NCBI GenBank assembly: GCA_966112615.1
Contig: CBHWDO010000002.1
Span: 1 to 64,000 of the forward strand
Origin: Flavitalea sp966112615
Lineage (GTDB): Bacteria; Bacteroidota; Bacteroidia; Chitinophagales; Chitinophagaceae
DNA length: 64,000 bases
Direction of reading: 5' to 3'
Shown: positions 51,768 to 61,089 of the stretch, in pieces
How the letters are laid out: each line of letters begins with the position of its first letter
Position numbering within the stretch: the stretch's first letter is position 1
Notes under the pieces: generated by a model
Seen by the model: the letters and a program-made list of their open reading frames with translations, nothing else
What the model was told of the DNA's origin: nothing
Databases searched by the model: none
Program-made: the position numbers and the translations under genes

Positions 51768-51880
51768 AGCAATCTAAAGTTTGTACATAGTTACAAAGTA
51801 TTCGGACTACTCCCCAACCATACTTTGCTAAAATGGTATATTTATGCTAATTTGATATATCTATTGATTATTTTAGAAAT

Positions 51881-52309
51881 ATGAAACAGGTTGCATGTCC
51901 GAAATGTCACCAGGTTGATGTGGTGAAAAGTGGCGTCGTTAAAGGTCGACAGCGTTTCCGCTGTAAGCATTGCAACTACTATTTCACTGTATTGAAAGAA
52001 GGGAAAAACATCGATCCATATTATGTGATCAAGGCGCTTCAACTATACATTGAAGGAGTAACTTATCGTGAGATAGAAAGGATCCTTGGTATCAGCCATG
52101 TTTCAGTAATGAACTGGGTCAAGAAATACCATGTGAAAGCACCCGAGAATTATGAATACCGTCCAACCTATAAAGTGCTTACCCACAAGGAGCTGATCAG
52201 CTATCTTGATGATAGAAATGTTTTGAAAAGTTCTGGTTGTATGATCACTGAATTGGGTGATAAATACATGCTCATCAAGTGGGAGAGATTCCGCAAAAAT
52301 TCATTGTAA
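51881..52309 (+). CDS. InsA/IS1-like zinc-ribbon helix-turn-helix protein (domesticated)
   Basis: The 142-residue protein has an N-terminal zinc ribbon (CPKCHQVDVV...CKHCNYYF, residues about 5-38) and an IS1 InsA-type helix-turn-helix (GVTYREIERILGISHVSVMNWVKKY, given in two parts: GVTYREIERIL and GISHVSVMNWVKK). The last 45 residues are not transposase-like. There is no DDE catalytic domain and no terminal inverted repeat is seen nearby, so it is probably a captured DNA-binding protein. It is divergent from acs and is the first gene upstream of porin and MFS genes. Confidence 0.72.
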   Translation: MKQVACPKCHQVDVVKSGVVKGRQRFRCKHCNYYFTVLKEGKNIDPYYVIKALQLYIEGVTYREIERILGISHVSVMNWVKKYHVKAPENYEYRPTYKVLTHKELISYLDDRNVLKSSGCMITELGDKYMLIKWERFRKNSL

Positions 52310-52405
52310 AACTATCCTGTTTAGCAGGAGTATAGTCATGAGCACGATCTGATGAAATCTTATGATGAAATTGGAATTGTCATTGCTCACTAAACTCCTG
52401 ACGAT

Positions 52406-53800
52406 ATGCTTAAACGGTTGCTTGCCTGCACAGTTACCATCGCTGTGTGTGGCAATATGTATGGACAGGGAAATGCTTCCGGCATTGATCATTCCTACAA
52501 ACCAATGGTGGTCAAGCTGGATGAAAAGGGCCAGAAATTCATACGATTCATAACATGGCATCAGGTGTGGTTAACGCATACCATGAATAATCCCGGCACA
52601 CTGGATATCAATGGTGAAGTTCAACAGTCTTCCACCGATATTGCCATCAGGCGATCACGTGTTTTGATCCATTCGCAGATCTCTCCAAGATTCATCATCC
52701 TTACACACTTTGGTATCAACAACCAGAGTTTTGTGAATGGAGGATCTACTGCAGTCAATAATTACAACAATATCAGTACAGTTGCCAGCAATGGAGGAAA
52801 GCGTCCGCAATTATACATTCATGATGCATACACAGAGTTTGCCGTGAAGCCAGTCAAACTTCATCTTGGTGCGGGAATCCATTACTGGAACGGCGTTTCA
52901 AGATTCAGCAGTCATAGTACTTTGAATTTCATGACGGCTGATGCACCGATCTTCAACTGGTATAATATCGAAGCAACGGACCAGTTTGCAAGGCAACTTG
53001 GAATCTATGCAAAAGGACAGATCGGAAGAATAGATTATCGGATGCATGTCAATAAGCCTTTTGCTTTCGGTACAGCAAAGTCATCCATTGTTTCACCCAA
53101 TGCAGTAAATGTATTGAATGAGCATTGGTCGACCGGCGGATATGTCAATTACATGTTCTTTGATAAAGAGAACAATACGCTGCCATATTTTGTAGGCTCC
53201 TACCTGGGTGCTAAAAAAGTTTTCAATATTGGTGCAGGTTGGTATCATCATATAGGGGCTACTGCTTTTAAAGCTTCTGAAACTTCAGCAGTAAAAGAGC
53301 ATGGCCAAAGTAATTTCGGAATTGATTTGTTTTATGATGTTCCGCTCAATAAAAAGAAGCGCACTGCATTCAGTCTCTATAGTGTGTTCTATAAGTATGA
53401 TTTTGGTCCTGGTTACTTACGCAATATCGGCATCCTCAACCACCATGCTGCAGTTCAATCCATCAGTACAAACCCGGCTGTAAGCTGGGCCGGAGGTGGA
53501 AATATGCAGCCGACCATTGGCACTGGTGAGATCTGGTATACACAGGCTGGTTATCTTCTTCCTGCATTCAATAACGGAACTGCTTTTATGCCTTATGCAA
53601 CTTTCACGTATAAAAATTTTGAGAGGATCGGTAAATCATCTGCGCAATATGATCTTGGATTGAATTATCTTATCAACCAACATCATGCAAAGATCAGTGT
53701 ACAATACAGCAACCGTCCGGTTTATCGGTCGATCAATGATCAGCCGGTAAGAAATGGAAGCAAATCAGAATACATTCTTCAAACACAGATATTCCTTTAG
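52406..53800 (+). CDS. outer-membrane porin
   Basis: The 464-residue protein has a signal peptide (GNMYGQ, residues 1-20) and beta-strand-rich sequence with many aromatic residues at strand ends. It ends in a terminal QTQIFL strand. Its size and pattern match Bacteroidota porins located beside acs/MFS clusters, probably for small organic-acid uptake. It starts 97 bp after the InsA-like gene and ends 22 bp before the MFS gene. Confidence 0.75.
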   Translation: MLKRLLACTVTIAVCGNMYGQGNASGIDHSYKPMVVKLDEKGQKFIRFITWHQVWLTHTMNNPGTLDINGEVQQSSTDIAIRRSRVLIHSQISPRFIILTHFGINNQSFVNGGSTAVNNYNNISTVASNGGKRPQLYIHDAYTEFAVKPVKLHLGAGIHYWNGVSRFSSHSTLNFMTADAPIFNWYNIEATDQFARQLGIYAKGQIGRIDYRMHVNKPFAFGTAKSSIVSPNAVNVLNEHWSTGGYVNYMFFDKENNTLPYFVGSYLGAKKVFNIGAGWYHHIGATAFKASETSAVKEHGQSNFGIDLFYDVPLNKKKRTAFSLYSVFYKYDFGPGYLRNIGILNHHAAVQSISTNPAVSWAGGGNMQPTIGTGEIWYTQAGYLLPAFNNGTAFMPYATFTYKNFERIGKSSAQYDLGLNYLINQHHAKISVQYSNRPVYRSINDQPVRNGSKSEYILQTQIFL

Positions 53801-53822
53801 TAACAACAAAACAATCCAACTA

Positions 53823-55397
53823 ATGAGTTTCGAAACAGAAAAAAAAGGACTGGCCGGGGTCATAGCGGCATCATCGGTGGGAACACTGATCGAATGGTAC
53901 GACTTCTACATCTTCGGTAGCCTGGCAACAGTCATTTCAACCAAATTTTTTCCTTCCGGAAACCAGACCGCAGCATTGTTATCCACGCTTGCAACATTTG
54001 CTGCAGGGTTTGTTGTTCGTCCTTTTGGTGCCCTATTCTTTGGAAGGTTAGGTGACCTCATCGGGAGGAAATATACATTTCTTGTAACCCTTGTATTGAT
54101 GGGACTTTCCACCTTTCTCATAGGTTGTATCCCTGGATATGAAACCATTGGATTTCTTGCACCGATATTGGTATTGATACTTCGATTGCTGCAGGGACTG
54201 GCACTTGGCGGAGAATATGGTGGTGCAGCAACATATGTGGCAGAACATTCACCTGCTGAAAGGCGTGGCTTCTGGACCTCATGGATCCAGACCACTGCAA
54301 CCATCGGGCTTTTTGTTTCCCTGCTGGTGATCATTTCCACCAAAGCCATGATGAGTGAATCGGATTTTAATGATTGGGGCTGGAGAGTACCATTCTGGAT
54401 CTCTATTATCATGGTGGGAATTTCTGTCGTGATCAGGATGAAGATGAAAGAATCTCCATTGTTTGCCAAAGCAAAAGCTGAAGGAAAGACTTCCACTAAT
54501 CCATTGAAAGAAAGTTTTGGCCACAAGCTTAATTTCAAATTCGTATTGCTTGCATTGTTTGGTGCAACGATGGGTCAGGGTGTTGTTTGGTACACTGGGC
54601 AATTCTATGCTTTGAGTTTTATTCAAAATACATTGAGTGTTGAGATCGGGCAGGCTTCAAAGCTGATCATGTATGCACTTCTTTTTGCCACACCATTCTT
54701 TGTGATCTTCGGAGCATTGTCTGACAGGATTGGAAGAAAATGGATCATGCTGATTGGAATGCTGGTAGCGATCATTTCTTATCGACCCATTTATTCAAAG
54801 ATGTTTGATGCGGGAAGTGTAAGTTCAAAGACGGAGATCGCTGGTAGGTCAAATGTAGAGATCAATACAGTTGCGGATCCCAAACATGAAGGTGATAGTA
54901 TCCGCACAACGATCACTTTGAAAGAATACACCGATGGTACCACATTCCGCGAAGTGAAGGAAGAGCCGATTCATGCCAATGTGATGTTGGCAAGTTTTGA
55001 ATCAGGAACAAAGATCCATAAGGTTGTCATGTTGGATAACAGTTCCTTCTGGACCCTGGTATGGCTGGTATTTGCACAGGTTTTATTTGTAACCATGGTA
55101 TATGGACCTATTGCAGCTTTCCTCGTGGAAATGTTTCCAACCAAGATCAGGTACACTTCCATGTCGCTGCCTTACCATATCGGTAACGGGATCTTTGGTG
55201 GATTGCTTCCTGCCATTGCAACCTTCCTGGCAACAAGAGCAGCACAGGCCAATGAAGCTGCAAGTGAGGCTGGTACTGCACTCCCTTATGATAAACCATT
55301 TCTAGAGGGATTATGGTATCCAATTATCATTGCAGCTGTGAGTTTTGTGATCGGGGCACTATATATCAACGGAAAAGACAATCGTATTGAAGACTAA
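53823..55397 (+). CDS. MFS transporter, metabolite:H+ symporter type
   Basis: The 524-residue membrane protein has the MHS/MFS signatures GTLIEWYDFYIFGSLAT and RPFGALFFGRLGDLIGRKYTF, then LGGEYGGAATYVAEHSP and SDRIGRKW. It starts at the ATG at 53823; the frame extends 23 codons earlier into the porin end. The family moves dicarboxylates, citrate, shikimate or proline. An unusual insertion of about 85 residues (about 330-420, KTEIAGRSNVEINT to KIHKVVMLDN) lies between transmembrane segments. Its position after acs and a porin points to a carboxylate substrate. Confidence 0.85.
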   Translation: MSFETEKKGLAGVIAASSVGTLIEWYDFYIFGSLATVISTKFFPSGNQTAALLSTLATFAAGFVVRPFGALFFGRLGDLIGRKYTFLVTLVLMGLSTFLIGCIPGYETIGFLAPILVLILRLLQGLALGGEYGGAATYVAEHSPAERRGFWTSWIQTTATIGLFVSLLVIISTKAMMSESDFNDWGWRVPFWISIIMVGISVVIRMKMKESPLFAKAKAEGKTSTNPLKESFGHKLNFKFVLLALFGATMGQGVVWYTGQFYALSFIQNTLSVEIGQASKLIMYALLFATPFFVIFGALSDRIGRKWIMLIGMLVAIISYRPIYSKMFDAGSVSSKTEIAGRSNVEINTVADPKHEGDSIRTTITLKEYTDGTTFREVKEEPIHANVMLASFESGTKIHKVVMLDNSSFWTLVWLVFAQVLFVTMVYGPIAAFLVEMFPTKIRYTSMSLPYHIGNGIFGGLLPAIATFLATRAAQANEAASEAGTALPYDKPFLEGLWYPIIIAAVSFVIGALYINGKDNRIED

Positions 55398-55410
55398 TCA
55401 AACTTTTTTT

Positions 55411-55635
55411 ATGAATACTATCAGGAGAGTTCTGGGCATTGTATGGATTTTGATCGGGCTGGCAGCAGGATATTATCTAATCGTAAACCAGGCCATACCA
55501 AAGTTTCACAGTCCAAAGACAGAAGACCTTATCCCCGCCATCATTTATGCGTTTGTACTGACGCCTATAATTGTAGGAGGGCTATCAATTTTCGGATATT
55601 ATGCGCTGCTGAATGAATACGAGATAAATGAATAA
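55411..55635 (+). CDS. small two-helix membrane protein
   Basis: The 74-residue product from the ATG at 55411 has two transmembrane helices (IVWILIGLAAGYYLIV and IYAFVLTPIIVGGLSIFGYYALL). It is immediately downstream of the MFS symporter and upstream of the symporter-kinase and is probably an accessory subunit in the same operon. I do not recognise a named family with certainty. Confidence 0.6.
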   Translation: MNTIRRVLGIVWILIGLAAGYYLIVNQAIPKFHSPKTEDLIPAIIYAFVLTPIIVGGLSIFGYYALLNEYEINE

Positions 55636-55658
55636 ATGTTGTTGTTATCTTGTGAGGA

Positions 55659-55862
55659 ATGAATCAGCCGGTCAAGCAACAGAAGCTAAATTTACTTGCG
55701 ATCACACTGGTACTCCTGCTTTCTTATCCATTGATCTCCATCTTTGATAAGAACAAATTAATTGGCGGGATACCAGTGTTGTTCCTGTATATCTTCATGG
55801 TCTGGGTTTCAGTAATTGTGTTCGTATATATCATTACAGAAACCAAACGCCGTCGTAAATGA
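55659..55862 (+). CDS. small membrane protein preceding the symporter-kinase
   Basis: The 67-residue protein has two hydrophobic segments (LLAITLVLLLSYPLISIF and IPVLFLYIFMVWVSVIVFVYI) and a basic tail KRRRK. Its stop overlaps the start of the symporter-kinase gene by 4 bp (ATGA). Small two-helix proteins of the DUF485/YhdT type often precede sodium:solute symporters; this could play that role here. Confidence 0.6.
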   Translation: MNQPVKQQKLNLLAITLVLLLSYPLISIFDKNKLIGGIPVLFLYIFMVWVSVIVFVYIITETKRRRK

Positions 55863-58564
55863 ATAACTACATTGTTATCGGTGCTTCGGTTCTGTACCTG
55901 TGCCTGCTGTTTGGCGTTGCATATTTCGCGGAATACAGGTTGAAAAAAGGGAAGAGCCTGATTGCTAACCCTTATGTATATGCGCTTTCACTTGCGGTGT
56001 TCTGTACCGCATGGACTTTTTACGGAAGTGTAGGAAGGGCTGCGGAATTTGGTATTGAATATATCACTACTTATCTCGGCGCCACTTTGATGTGTGTGAT
56101 GTTTATCCCGGTTTTAAGAAAGATCGTCAGGATCTGTAAAACGCAAAGGATCATCAGTATTGCAGATTTTATTTCAACACGATATGGAAAGAACTTTTCC
56201 ATTGCAGTGGTAGTTACAATTCTTTGTGTGCTTGGTATCATACCCTATGTGGCTTTGCAGGTTAAAGCCATTTCAACCAGTATGGATGTGCTTACGGGAG
56301 CTGATACATCTGCATTAGGGCTCCAGGAATTCTATAAGGACAAAGCTTTTTACATCACGGTACTGCTGACTTTCTTCATCATCCTGTTTGGAACGAGATC
56401 GATCGATGCATCGGAAAAACATGAAGGACTGGTTGCTGCAATTGCCTTTGAATCGATCATTAAATTAATTGCATTCCTGGCAGTGGGCTTTTTCGTAACC
56501 TATCAATTGTATGATGGCTTCAGCGATGTGTTTACCAAAGCATCTGCGAATCCTTCTTTCCAGGAATTATTCTTACTCGAAGGAAATGTTTCCTATTCAT
56601 CATGGATCACCTTAGTCATGCTTTCCATGATGGCTTTTATTTTCCTGCCTAGGCAGTTCCAGGTTGGAGTAGTTGAAAATATGCAGGAGCGGCATTTGCA
56701 GAAAGCAAGCTGGTTATTCCCGTTATATCTTCTGCTCATCAATGTATTTGTATTGCCTATTATGTTCGGCGGAAAAATGTTGTTGAATGAGACAAACTTT
56801 GAGCCCGACAGTTATGTATTGGCTCTTCCACTGCAGGCGGGTCATGATATGCTTGGATTATTTGTTTTCATTGGAGGTTTTTCTGCGGCAACCAGTATGA
56901 TCATTGCAGAGACGATCGCTCTGAGTATCATGATGAGTAATAATATCAGTACTCCATTGTTATTGAAAGTAAGAGATTTTAATGCAGGGAATGATACGTC
57001 GATCAGCAGGCGAATACTTTATTCAAGAAGGATCAGTATCATCATCGTATTGCTGCTGGCATATATCTATGATAAAACTGTTGCACAGTCGGCATCACTG
57101 GTGTCGATAGGACTGGTTTCTTTTGCAGCCGTGGCACAGTTTGCGCCGGCCATTTTCGGTGGCATTTACTGGAAGGGTGGAACACAGAAAGCTGCGATCA
57201 CGGGAATGATCATTGGTTTCGTTATTTGGACATATACCCTGGTAGTACCATCATGGGTGGTGTCAGGTTTTCTTCCTGAAGCAATTGTTACGCAGGGTCC
57301 GTTTGGGATTGACTGGTTAAGACCTGAATCTTTATTTGGAATGAAGGGAATGGATCCTATTTCTCATTCATTGTTCTGGAGTTTGATGTGTAATATTGCT
57401 GCTTATGTAATGATCTCTTTCAATACAAAGCAAACATCACAGGAGATCTATCAATCGGAGATCTTTGTTGATATCTTCAAACATTCTACTGTTGAAGGAA
57501 GTGAATCTGTATGGCGGGGAACTGCCTATCTTCCTGATCTTACGAGTTTGCTTGCAACATTTCTTGGAAAAGAAAGGGCGGATAATCTTATCAAAAAATT
57601 TGCTTCAAGGAATAAGATCAACCTGTTGCAGAGTCGTGCAGATCCACGACTGGTAAGCTTTGCAGAGAAAGTATTATCGGGGATCATTGGTTCTGCCTCG
57701 GCAAGGATCATGGTAAGCAGCGTAACGAAAGAAGAAGATCTGAAGATCGAGGAAGTGGTGAAGATCCTGCGGGAATCTCAGCAGATCATTGAACTCAACA
57801 AGGAGTTAACAAGAAAGTCGCAGGAACTTACCCGCGCTTCAGAACAATTAAAAATTGCAAATGCCGCATTAACCGAGATAGATGTATTAAAAGATGAATT
57901 CCTTTACACGGTAACACATGAATTAAGAACCCCGCTTACATCCATCAGGGCAATGGCAGAGATCATCCATGATAACCCTGATATGGAAGATGAGGAGCGT
58001 AATCATTTCTTATCCGGAGTGATCAAGGAATCTGAACGTTTGAGTCACCTGATCACCCAGGTGCTGAGCCTTGAGCGATACGAATCCGGAAGGCAAAAAC
58101 TTCATCTTGAGCCGGTTGATATGCGATTGATGGTGAACGATGTGATTCAGTCGTTCCAGGCTATCGCTGCTGAACGCAATATCAAAATTGTAAAGCAGCT
58201 TCCGGATTCCATGTTGTTGCTTCAGTGCGATAAAGCGCTTATTCACCAGGTACTTGTAAATCTTGTAGCGAATGCTGTGAAGTTTGTGAAGGATGGCGAA
58301 GGTTTGGTGAAGATTTCCATGTTTGAAAATTATAATGAATGGCAGGTGTGGGTGGAAGATAACGGAAAGGGAATTGATCCGGACCTGCATGAACTGATCT
58401 TCGATAAATTTTTCCAGGCACGTAATCAAACACTGAAGAAGCCTGAAGGCAGCGGGCTTGGGTTATCAATCTGTAAAAAAATTGTGGAGATGCATGGCGG
58501 AAAGATCTGGGTGGAGAATGTACAGGGAAATGGTGCAAGATTTATATTTACAATACCGGTTTAA
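55859..58564 (+). CDS. sodium:solute symporter-linked sensor histidine kinase (CrbS/CbrA-like)
   Basis: The 901-residue protein joins an SSS transporter-like domain (about 1-505, about 13 transmembrane helices, with AVFCTAWTFYGSVGRAAEFG and GGFSAATSMIIAETIALSIM) to a histidine kinase. A coiled coil (about 640-680) precedes His687 in YTVTHELRTPLTSIRAMAE. The ATPase domain has DNGKGIDPDLHELIFDKFF and GSGLGLSICKKIVEMHGG. No PAS domain is seen. CrbS (Vibrio, Pseudomonas) and CbrA have this layout and sense carboxylates such as acetate and control acs. A receiver gene follows 8 bp downstream. Confidence 0.88.
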   Translation: MNNYIVIGASVLYLCLLFGVAYFAEYRLKKGKSLIANPYVYALSLAVFCTAWTFYGSVGRAAEFGIEYITTYLGATLMCVMFIPVLRKIVRICKTQRIISIADFISTRYGKNFSIAVVVTILCVLGIIPYVALQVKAISTSMDVLTGADTSALGLQEFYKDKAFYITVLLTFFIILFGTRSIDASEKHEGLVAAIAFESIIKLIAFLAVGFFVTYQLYDGFSDVFTKASANPSFQELFLLEGNVSYSSWITLVMLSMMAFIFLPRQFQVGVVENMQERHLQKASWLFPLYLLLINVFVLPIMFGGKMLLNETNFEPDSYVLALPLQAGHDMLGLFVFIGGFSAATSMIIAETIALSIMMSNNISTPLLLKVRDFNAGNDTSISRRILYSRRISIIIVLLLAYIYDKTVAQSASLVSIGLVSFAAVAQFAPAIFGGIYWKGGTQKAAITGMIIGFVIWTYTLVVPSWVVSGFLPEAIVTQGPFGIDWLRPESLFGMKGMDPISHSLFWSLMCNIAAYVMISFNTKQTSQEIYQSEIFVDIFKHSTVEGSESVWRGTAYLPDLTSLLATFLGKERADNLIKKFASRNKINLLQSRADPRLVSFAEKVLSGIIGSASARIMVSSVTKEEDLKIEEVVKILRESQQIIELNKELTRKSQELTRASEQLKIANAALTEIDVLKDEFLYTVTHELRTPLTSIRAMAEIIHDNPDMEDEERNHFLSGVIKESERLSHLITQVLSLERYESGRQKLHLEPVDMRLMVNDVIQSFQAIAAERNIKIVKQLPDSMLLLQCDKALIHQVLVNLVANAVKFVKDGEGLVKISMFENYNEWQVWVEDNGKGIDPDLHELIFDKFFQARNQTLKKPEGSGLGLSICKKIVEMHGGKIWVENVQGNGARFIFTIPV

Positions 58565-58572
58565 AACAATGT

Positions 58573-58935
58573 ATGCATAAAGTATTGGTGGTAGATGATG
58601 ATCCTTATATATTGATGTCGCTTGAATTTCTCATGAAGAAAAATGGTTTTGAGGTGATGGTTGCGAGGAATGGAAAGGAGGCGCTTGATATTGTCAATAC
58701 CAGTATTCCGGACCTCGTTCTGCTCGATATCATGATGCCGGATGTGGATGGATATGCCATTTGCCGGCATATCAAATCCAGTAAAGAACTGAACTCCACC
58801 AAAGTGGTATTTCTCAGTGCCAAAACCAGGGAAGCGGATATTCAGAAGGGTCTTGACCTGGGTGCCGAAATGTATATCAGTAAGCCGTTCTCCACCAGGG
58901 AACTGGTTAAAAAGATCAGGGAGCTGCTGTCCTGA
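58573..58935 (+). CDS. receiver-only response regulator (CheY-like)
   Basis: The 120-residue protein is just a receiver domain: acidic pocket D8-D10, phospho-acceptor D52 in LVLLDIMMPDVDGY, conserved Thr/Ser in VVFLSAKTRE and Lys in MYISKPFST. There is no output domain. It lies 8 bp after the symporter-kinase, so it is its likely phosphate acceptor. CrbR in other bacteria carries a LuxR-type output; none is present here, which leaves the output to another protein. Confidence 0.9.
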   Translation: MHKVLVVDDDPYILMSLEFLMKKNGFEVMVARNGKEALDIVNTSIPDLVLLDIMMPDVDGYAICRHIKSSKELNSTKVVFLSAKTREADIQKGLDLGAEMYISKPFSTRELVKKIRELLS

Positions 58936-58989
58936 AATTGTTAAAGGATTCCCAATGACTTTGTGGAAGGAATTACAAATCCAGAAACA

Positions 58990-58997
58990 TATCTTTG
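58990..58997 (+). promoter_or_regulatory. -7 box, leaderless promoter of the small membrane protein
   Basis: TATCTTTG is an exact TAnnTTTG match 5 nt before the ATG at 59003. This decides the start, because the longer frame from 58817 overlaps the receiver gene. Confidence 0.55.
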
Positions 58998-59002
58998 CGA
59001 CA

Positions 59003-59377
59003 ATGACAGCAACCCCGATATATGATCTTTGCTATAACAGACGCTTTACCCGTGTCGTTGCACTGGTAATGATGTCGTTGCTGTTGTTCCTGACCAATGT
59101 AAATTACCTGATCTTTCCCGAGTTAAAAAAGGGAGTTGTGGTTAAACTGATCAATGAGGACGGAGCGACTGACACGTCGCAAACAAATCCTGCCGGTCCC
59201 GATGAAAAATCACCCAGCAATTCCTTAAGCATTAATGAAGAATATGTCCACAAGCAGGTAGAACTGCAGGATCCCCACTGGACAAATCATCTCTTCGAAT
59301 ATATGGTGCAGTGTTCTGAAAAGCTGCATGTAGTCCACTTCGAGATACTTTCCCCGCCTCCGGAGCAAGCAATATGA
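59003..59377 (+). CDS. hypothetical single-pass membrane protein
   Basis: The 124-residue protein starts at the ATG at 59003 next to a -7 box. It has one transmembrane segment (VVALVMMSLLLFLTNVNYLIF, about 19-38, given in parts as VVALVMMSLL) and an extracytoplasmic tail of about 80 residues with a low-complexity stretch. No family is recognised. It lies between the receiver gene and SulP and could belong to either unit. Confidence 0.5.
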   Translation: MTATPIYDLCYNRRFTRVVALVMMSLLLFLTNVNYLIFPELKKGVVVKLINEDGATDTSQTNPAGPDEKSPSNSLSINEEYVHKQVELQDPHWTNHLFEYMVQCSEKLHVVHFEILSPPPEQAI

Positions 59378-59454
59378 CCATATTGAAATTTTAAGTTGTA
59401 GTGCACGACTGTGCATTGCTGTGTCATGTTTGTTTGATCAATAAATCTTTTATC

Positions 59455-61068
59455 GTGGATAATAAAAAAGGTTATCTGCAGTCGATCTCCAATGATCTTC
59501 CTGCATCTATCGTTGTATTTCTTGTAGCCCTTCCTTTGTGTTTAGGTATTGCTTTGGGTAGTGGTGCCCCTCTCTTTAGTGGTATTATTGCCGGTATTGT
59601 TGGTGGTATTGTAATTGGTGCATTGAGTGGTTCGCAATTAAGTGTGAGTGGCCCTGCTGCAGGACTGACCACCATCGTTGCTGCCGCTATTCTGAAACTT
59701 CCTGCATTTGAAGCCTTCCTGCTTGCGGTAGTGCTGGCAGGTGCATTTCAGCTGGCACTAGGATTTCTGAAAGCTGGTGTGATCGGTGATTATATTCCTG
59801 GCGCAGTGATCAAGGGAATGCTGGCAGCGATAGGATTGATCCTGATCCTGAAACAGTTTCCACACCTTGTAGGATATGATGCAGATTTTGAAGGGGATCA
59901 AAGTTTTGTACAACCTAATAATGAAAATACTTTTACATCCATTATAAACTCCTGGAAATATATTACTCCGGTTGCTTTACTGATCGGTGGTATATGCCTT
60001 GTATTCCAGTTTGCCTGGGAGAAGTTTACCATGAAGAAACAGGGGTTCATCAAGATGATACCTGCACCTTTGATCGTGGTATTGATTGGTGTGGGAATCA
60101 ATTTCTTTTTCATGTCTTCTGGTACAGGACTGGCACAGGAGCAATTGGTAAATATTCCAAAAGCTTCCAGTGCCGGAGAATTTTTATCGTTCTTCAGTTT
60201 CCCCGACTGGACAAATCTTGGCAACAAGGATGTATGGATCGCTGCGATAACCCTTGCGCTGGTGGCTAGTTTAGAGACATTGTTGAGTCTTGAAGCCATC
60301 GATGATCTTGATCCTTACCAGCGTGTATCTCCAACGAATCGTGAATTGAAGGCACAGGGTGTGGGTAATATGGTTTCCGGCCTGATCGGTGGTTTGCCAA
60401 TTACCAGTGTGATCGTACGTTCTTCTGCAAACGTGAATGCAGGGGCAAGAACAAAGATGTCTGCCATTATGCACGGTCTATTCCTGTTGCTCAGTGTGGC
60501 TTTCATTCCAAATGTTCTAAACCTTATTCCATTGTCGGCCCTTGCCGCGATCCTTATCTTTACAGGGTATAAGCTGGCAAAACCTGCCTTATTTAAACTT
60601 TATTACAAGAAGGGTTGGGATCAGTTCATGCCATTCCTGATTACCATACTGGCTATATTATTTACTGACCTGTTGAAAGGAGTACTGATTGGTATTGTTG
60701 TTGGATTATTCTTCATCATCAGAAGTAATTTCCGATCTGCTGTTTTTGTAGTAAATGATAATAATAGGTATCTTTTCAGACTACGGAAGGATGTATCGTT
60801 TTTGAATAAGCCCATCATTAAAAGAAAGCTTGAAGAAGTTCCTGAGAATGCGGTGGTATTGATCGATGCGGGTAGAGCAGACTTTATTGATAAGGATGTC
60901 ATTGAAGTGATAGAAGACTTTATGAAACATGCACCTCTGAAAAATATTTCAGTAGAGCTGAAGAGAAATGCAACACGCGAGCAGGGCTTTAAACTGGCAT
61001 ATGATGAACCATTAACAGCAGGGTATACCAAGGTTCAATATTCTGCTATCGATACAAATTTTAATTAG
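59455..61068 (+). CDS. SulP-family anion (bicarbonate-type) transporter
   Basis: The 537-residue protein has SulP signatures in its membrane domain (SISNDLPASIVVFLVALPLC, LPLCLGIALGSGAPLFSGII, QLSVSGPAAGLTTIVAAAIL) and a C-terminal STAS domain (about 450-530, VVLIDAGRADFIDKDVIEVI). The next gene is a beta-carbonic anhydrase, so bicarbonate is a plausible substrate, as for BicA-type SulP. The start is uncertain: a GTG at 59455 fits homologues, since no ATG occurs before the first conserved helix. Confidence 0.85.
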   Translation: MDNKKGYLQSISNDLPASIVVFLVALPLCLGIALGSGAPLFSGIIAGIVGGIVIGALSGSQLSVSGPAAGLTTIVAAAILKLPAFEAFLLAVVLAGAFQLALGFLKAGVIGDYIPGAVIKGMLAAIGLILILKQFPHLVGYDADFEGDQSFVQPNNENTFTSIINSWKYITPVALLIGGICLVFQFAWEKFTMKKQGFIKMIPAPLIVVLIGVGINFFFMSSGTGLAQEQLVNIPKASSAGEFLSFFSFPDWTNLGNKDVWIAAITLALVASLETLLSLEAIDDLDPYQRVSPTNRELKAQGVGNMVSGLIGGLPITSVIVRSSANVNAGARTKMSAIMHGLFLLLSVAFIPNVLNLIPLSALAAILIFTGYKLAKPALFKLYYKKGWDQFMPFLITILAILFTDLLKGVLIGIVVGLFFIIRSNFRSAVFVVNDNNRYLFRLRKDVSFLNKPIIKRKLEEVPENAVVLIDAGRADFIDKDVIEVIEDFMKHAPLKNISVELKRNATREQGFKLAYDEPLTAGYTKVQYSAIDTNFN

Positions 61069-61089
61069 TAATTCTTTTAAAAGACAGTT

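Noticed and set aside
51881..52309. Active IS1-type insertion sequence
   Set aside because: No InsB or DDE domain, no terminal inverted repeats and no target duplication were found around the gene.
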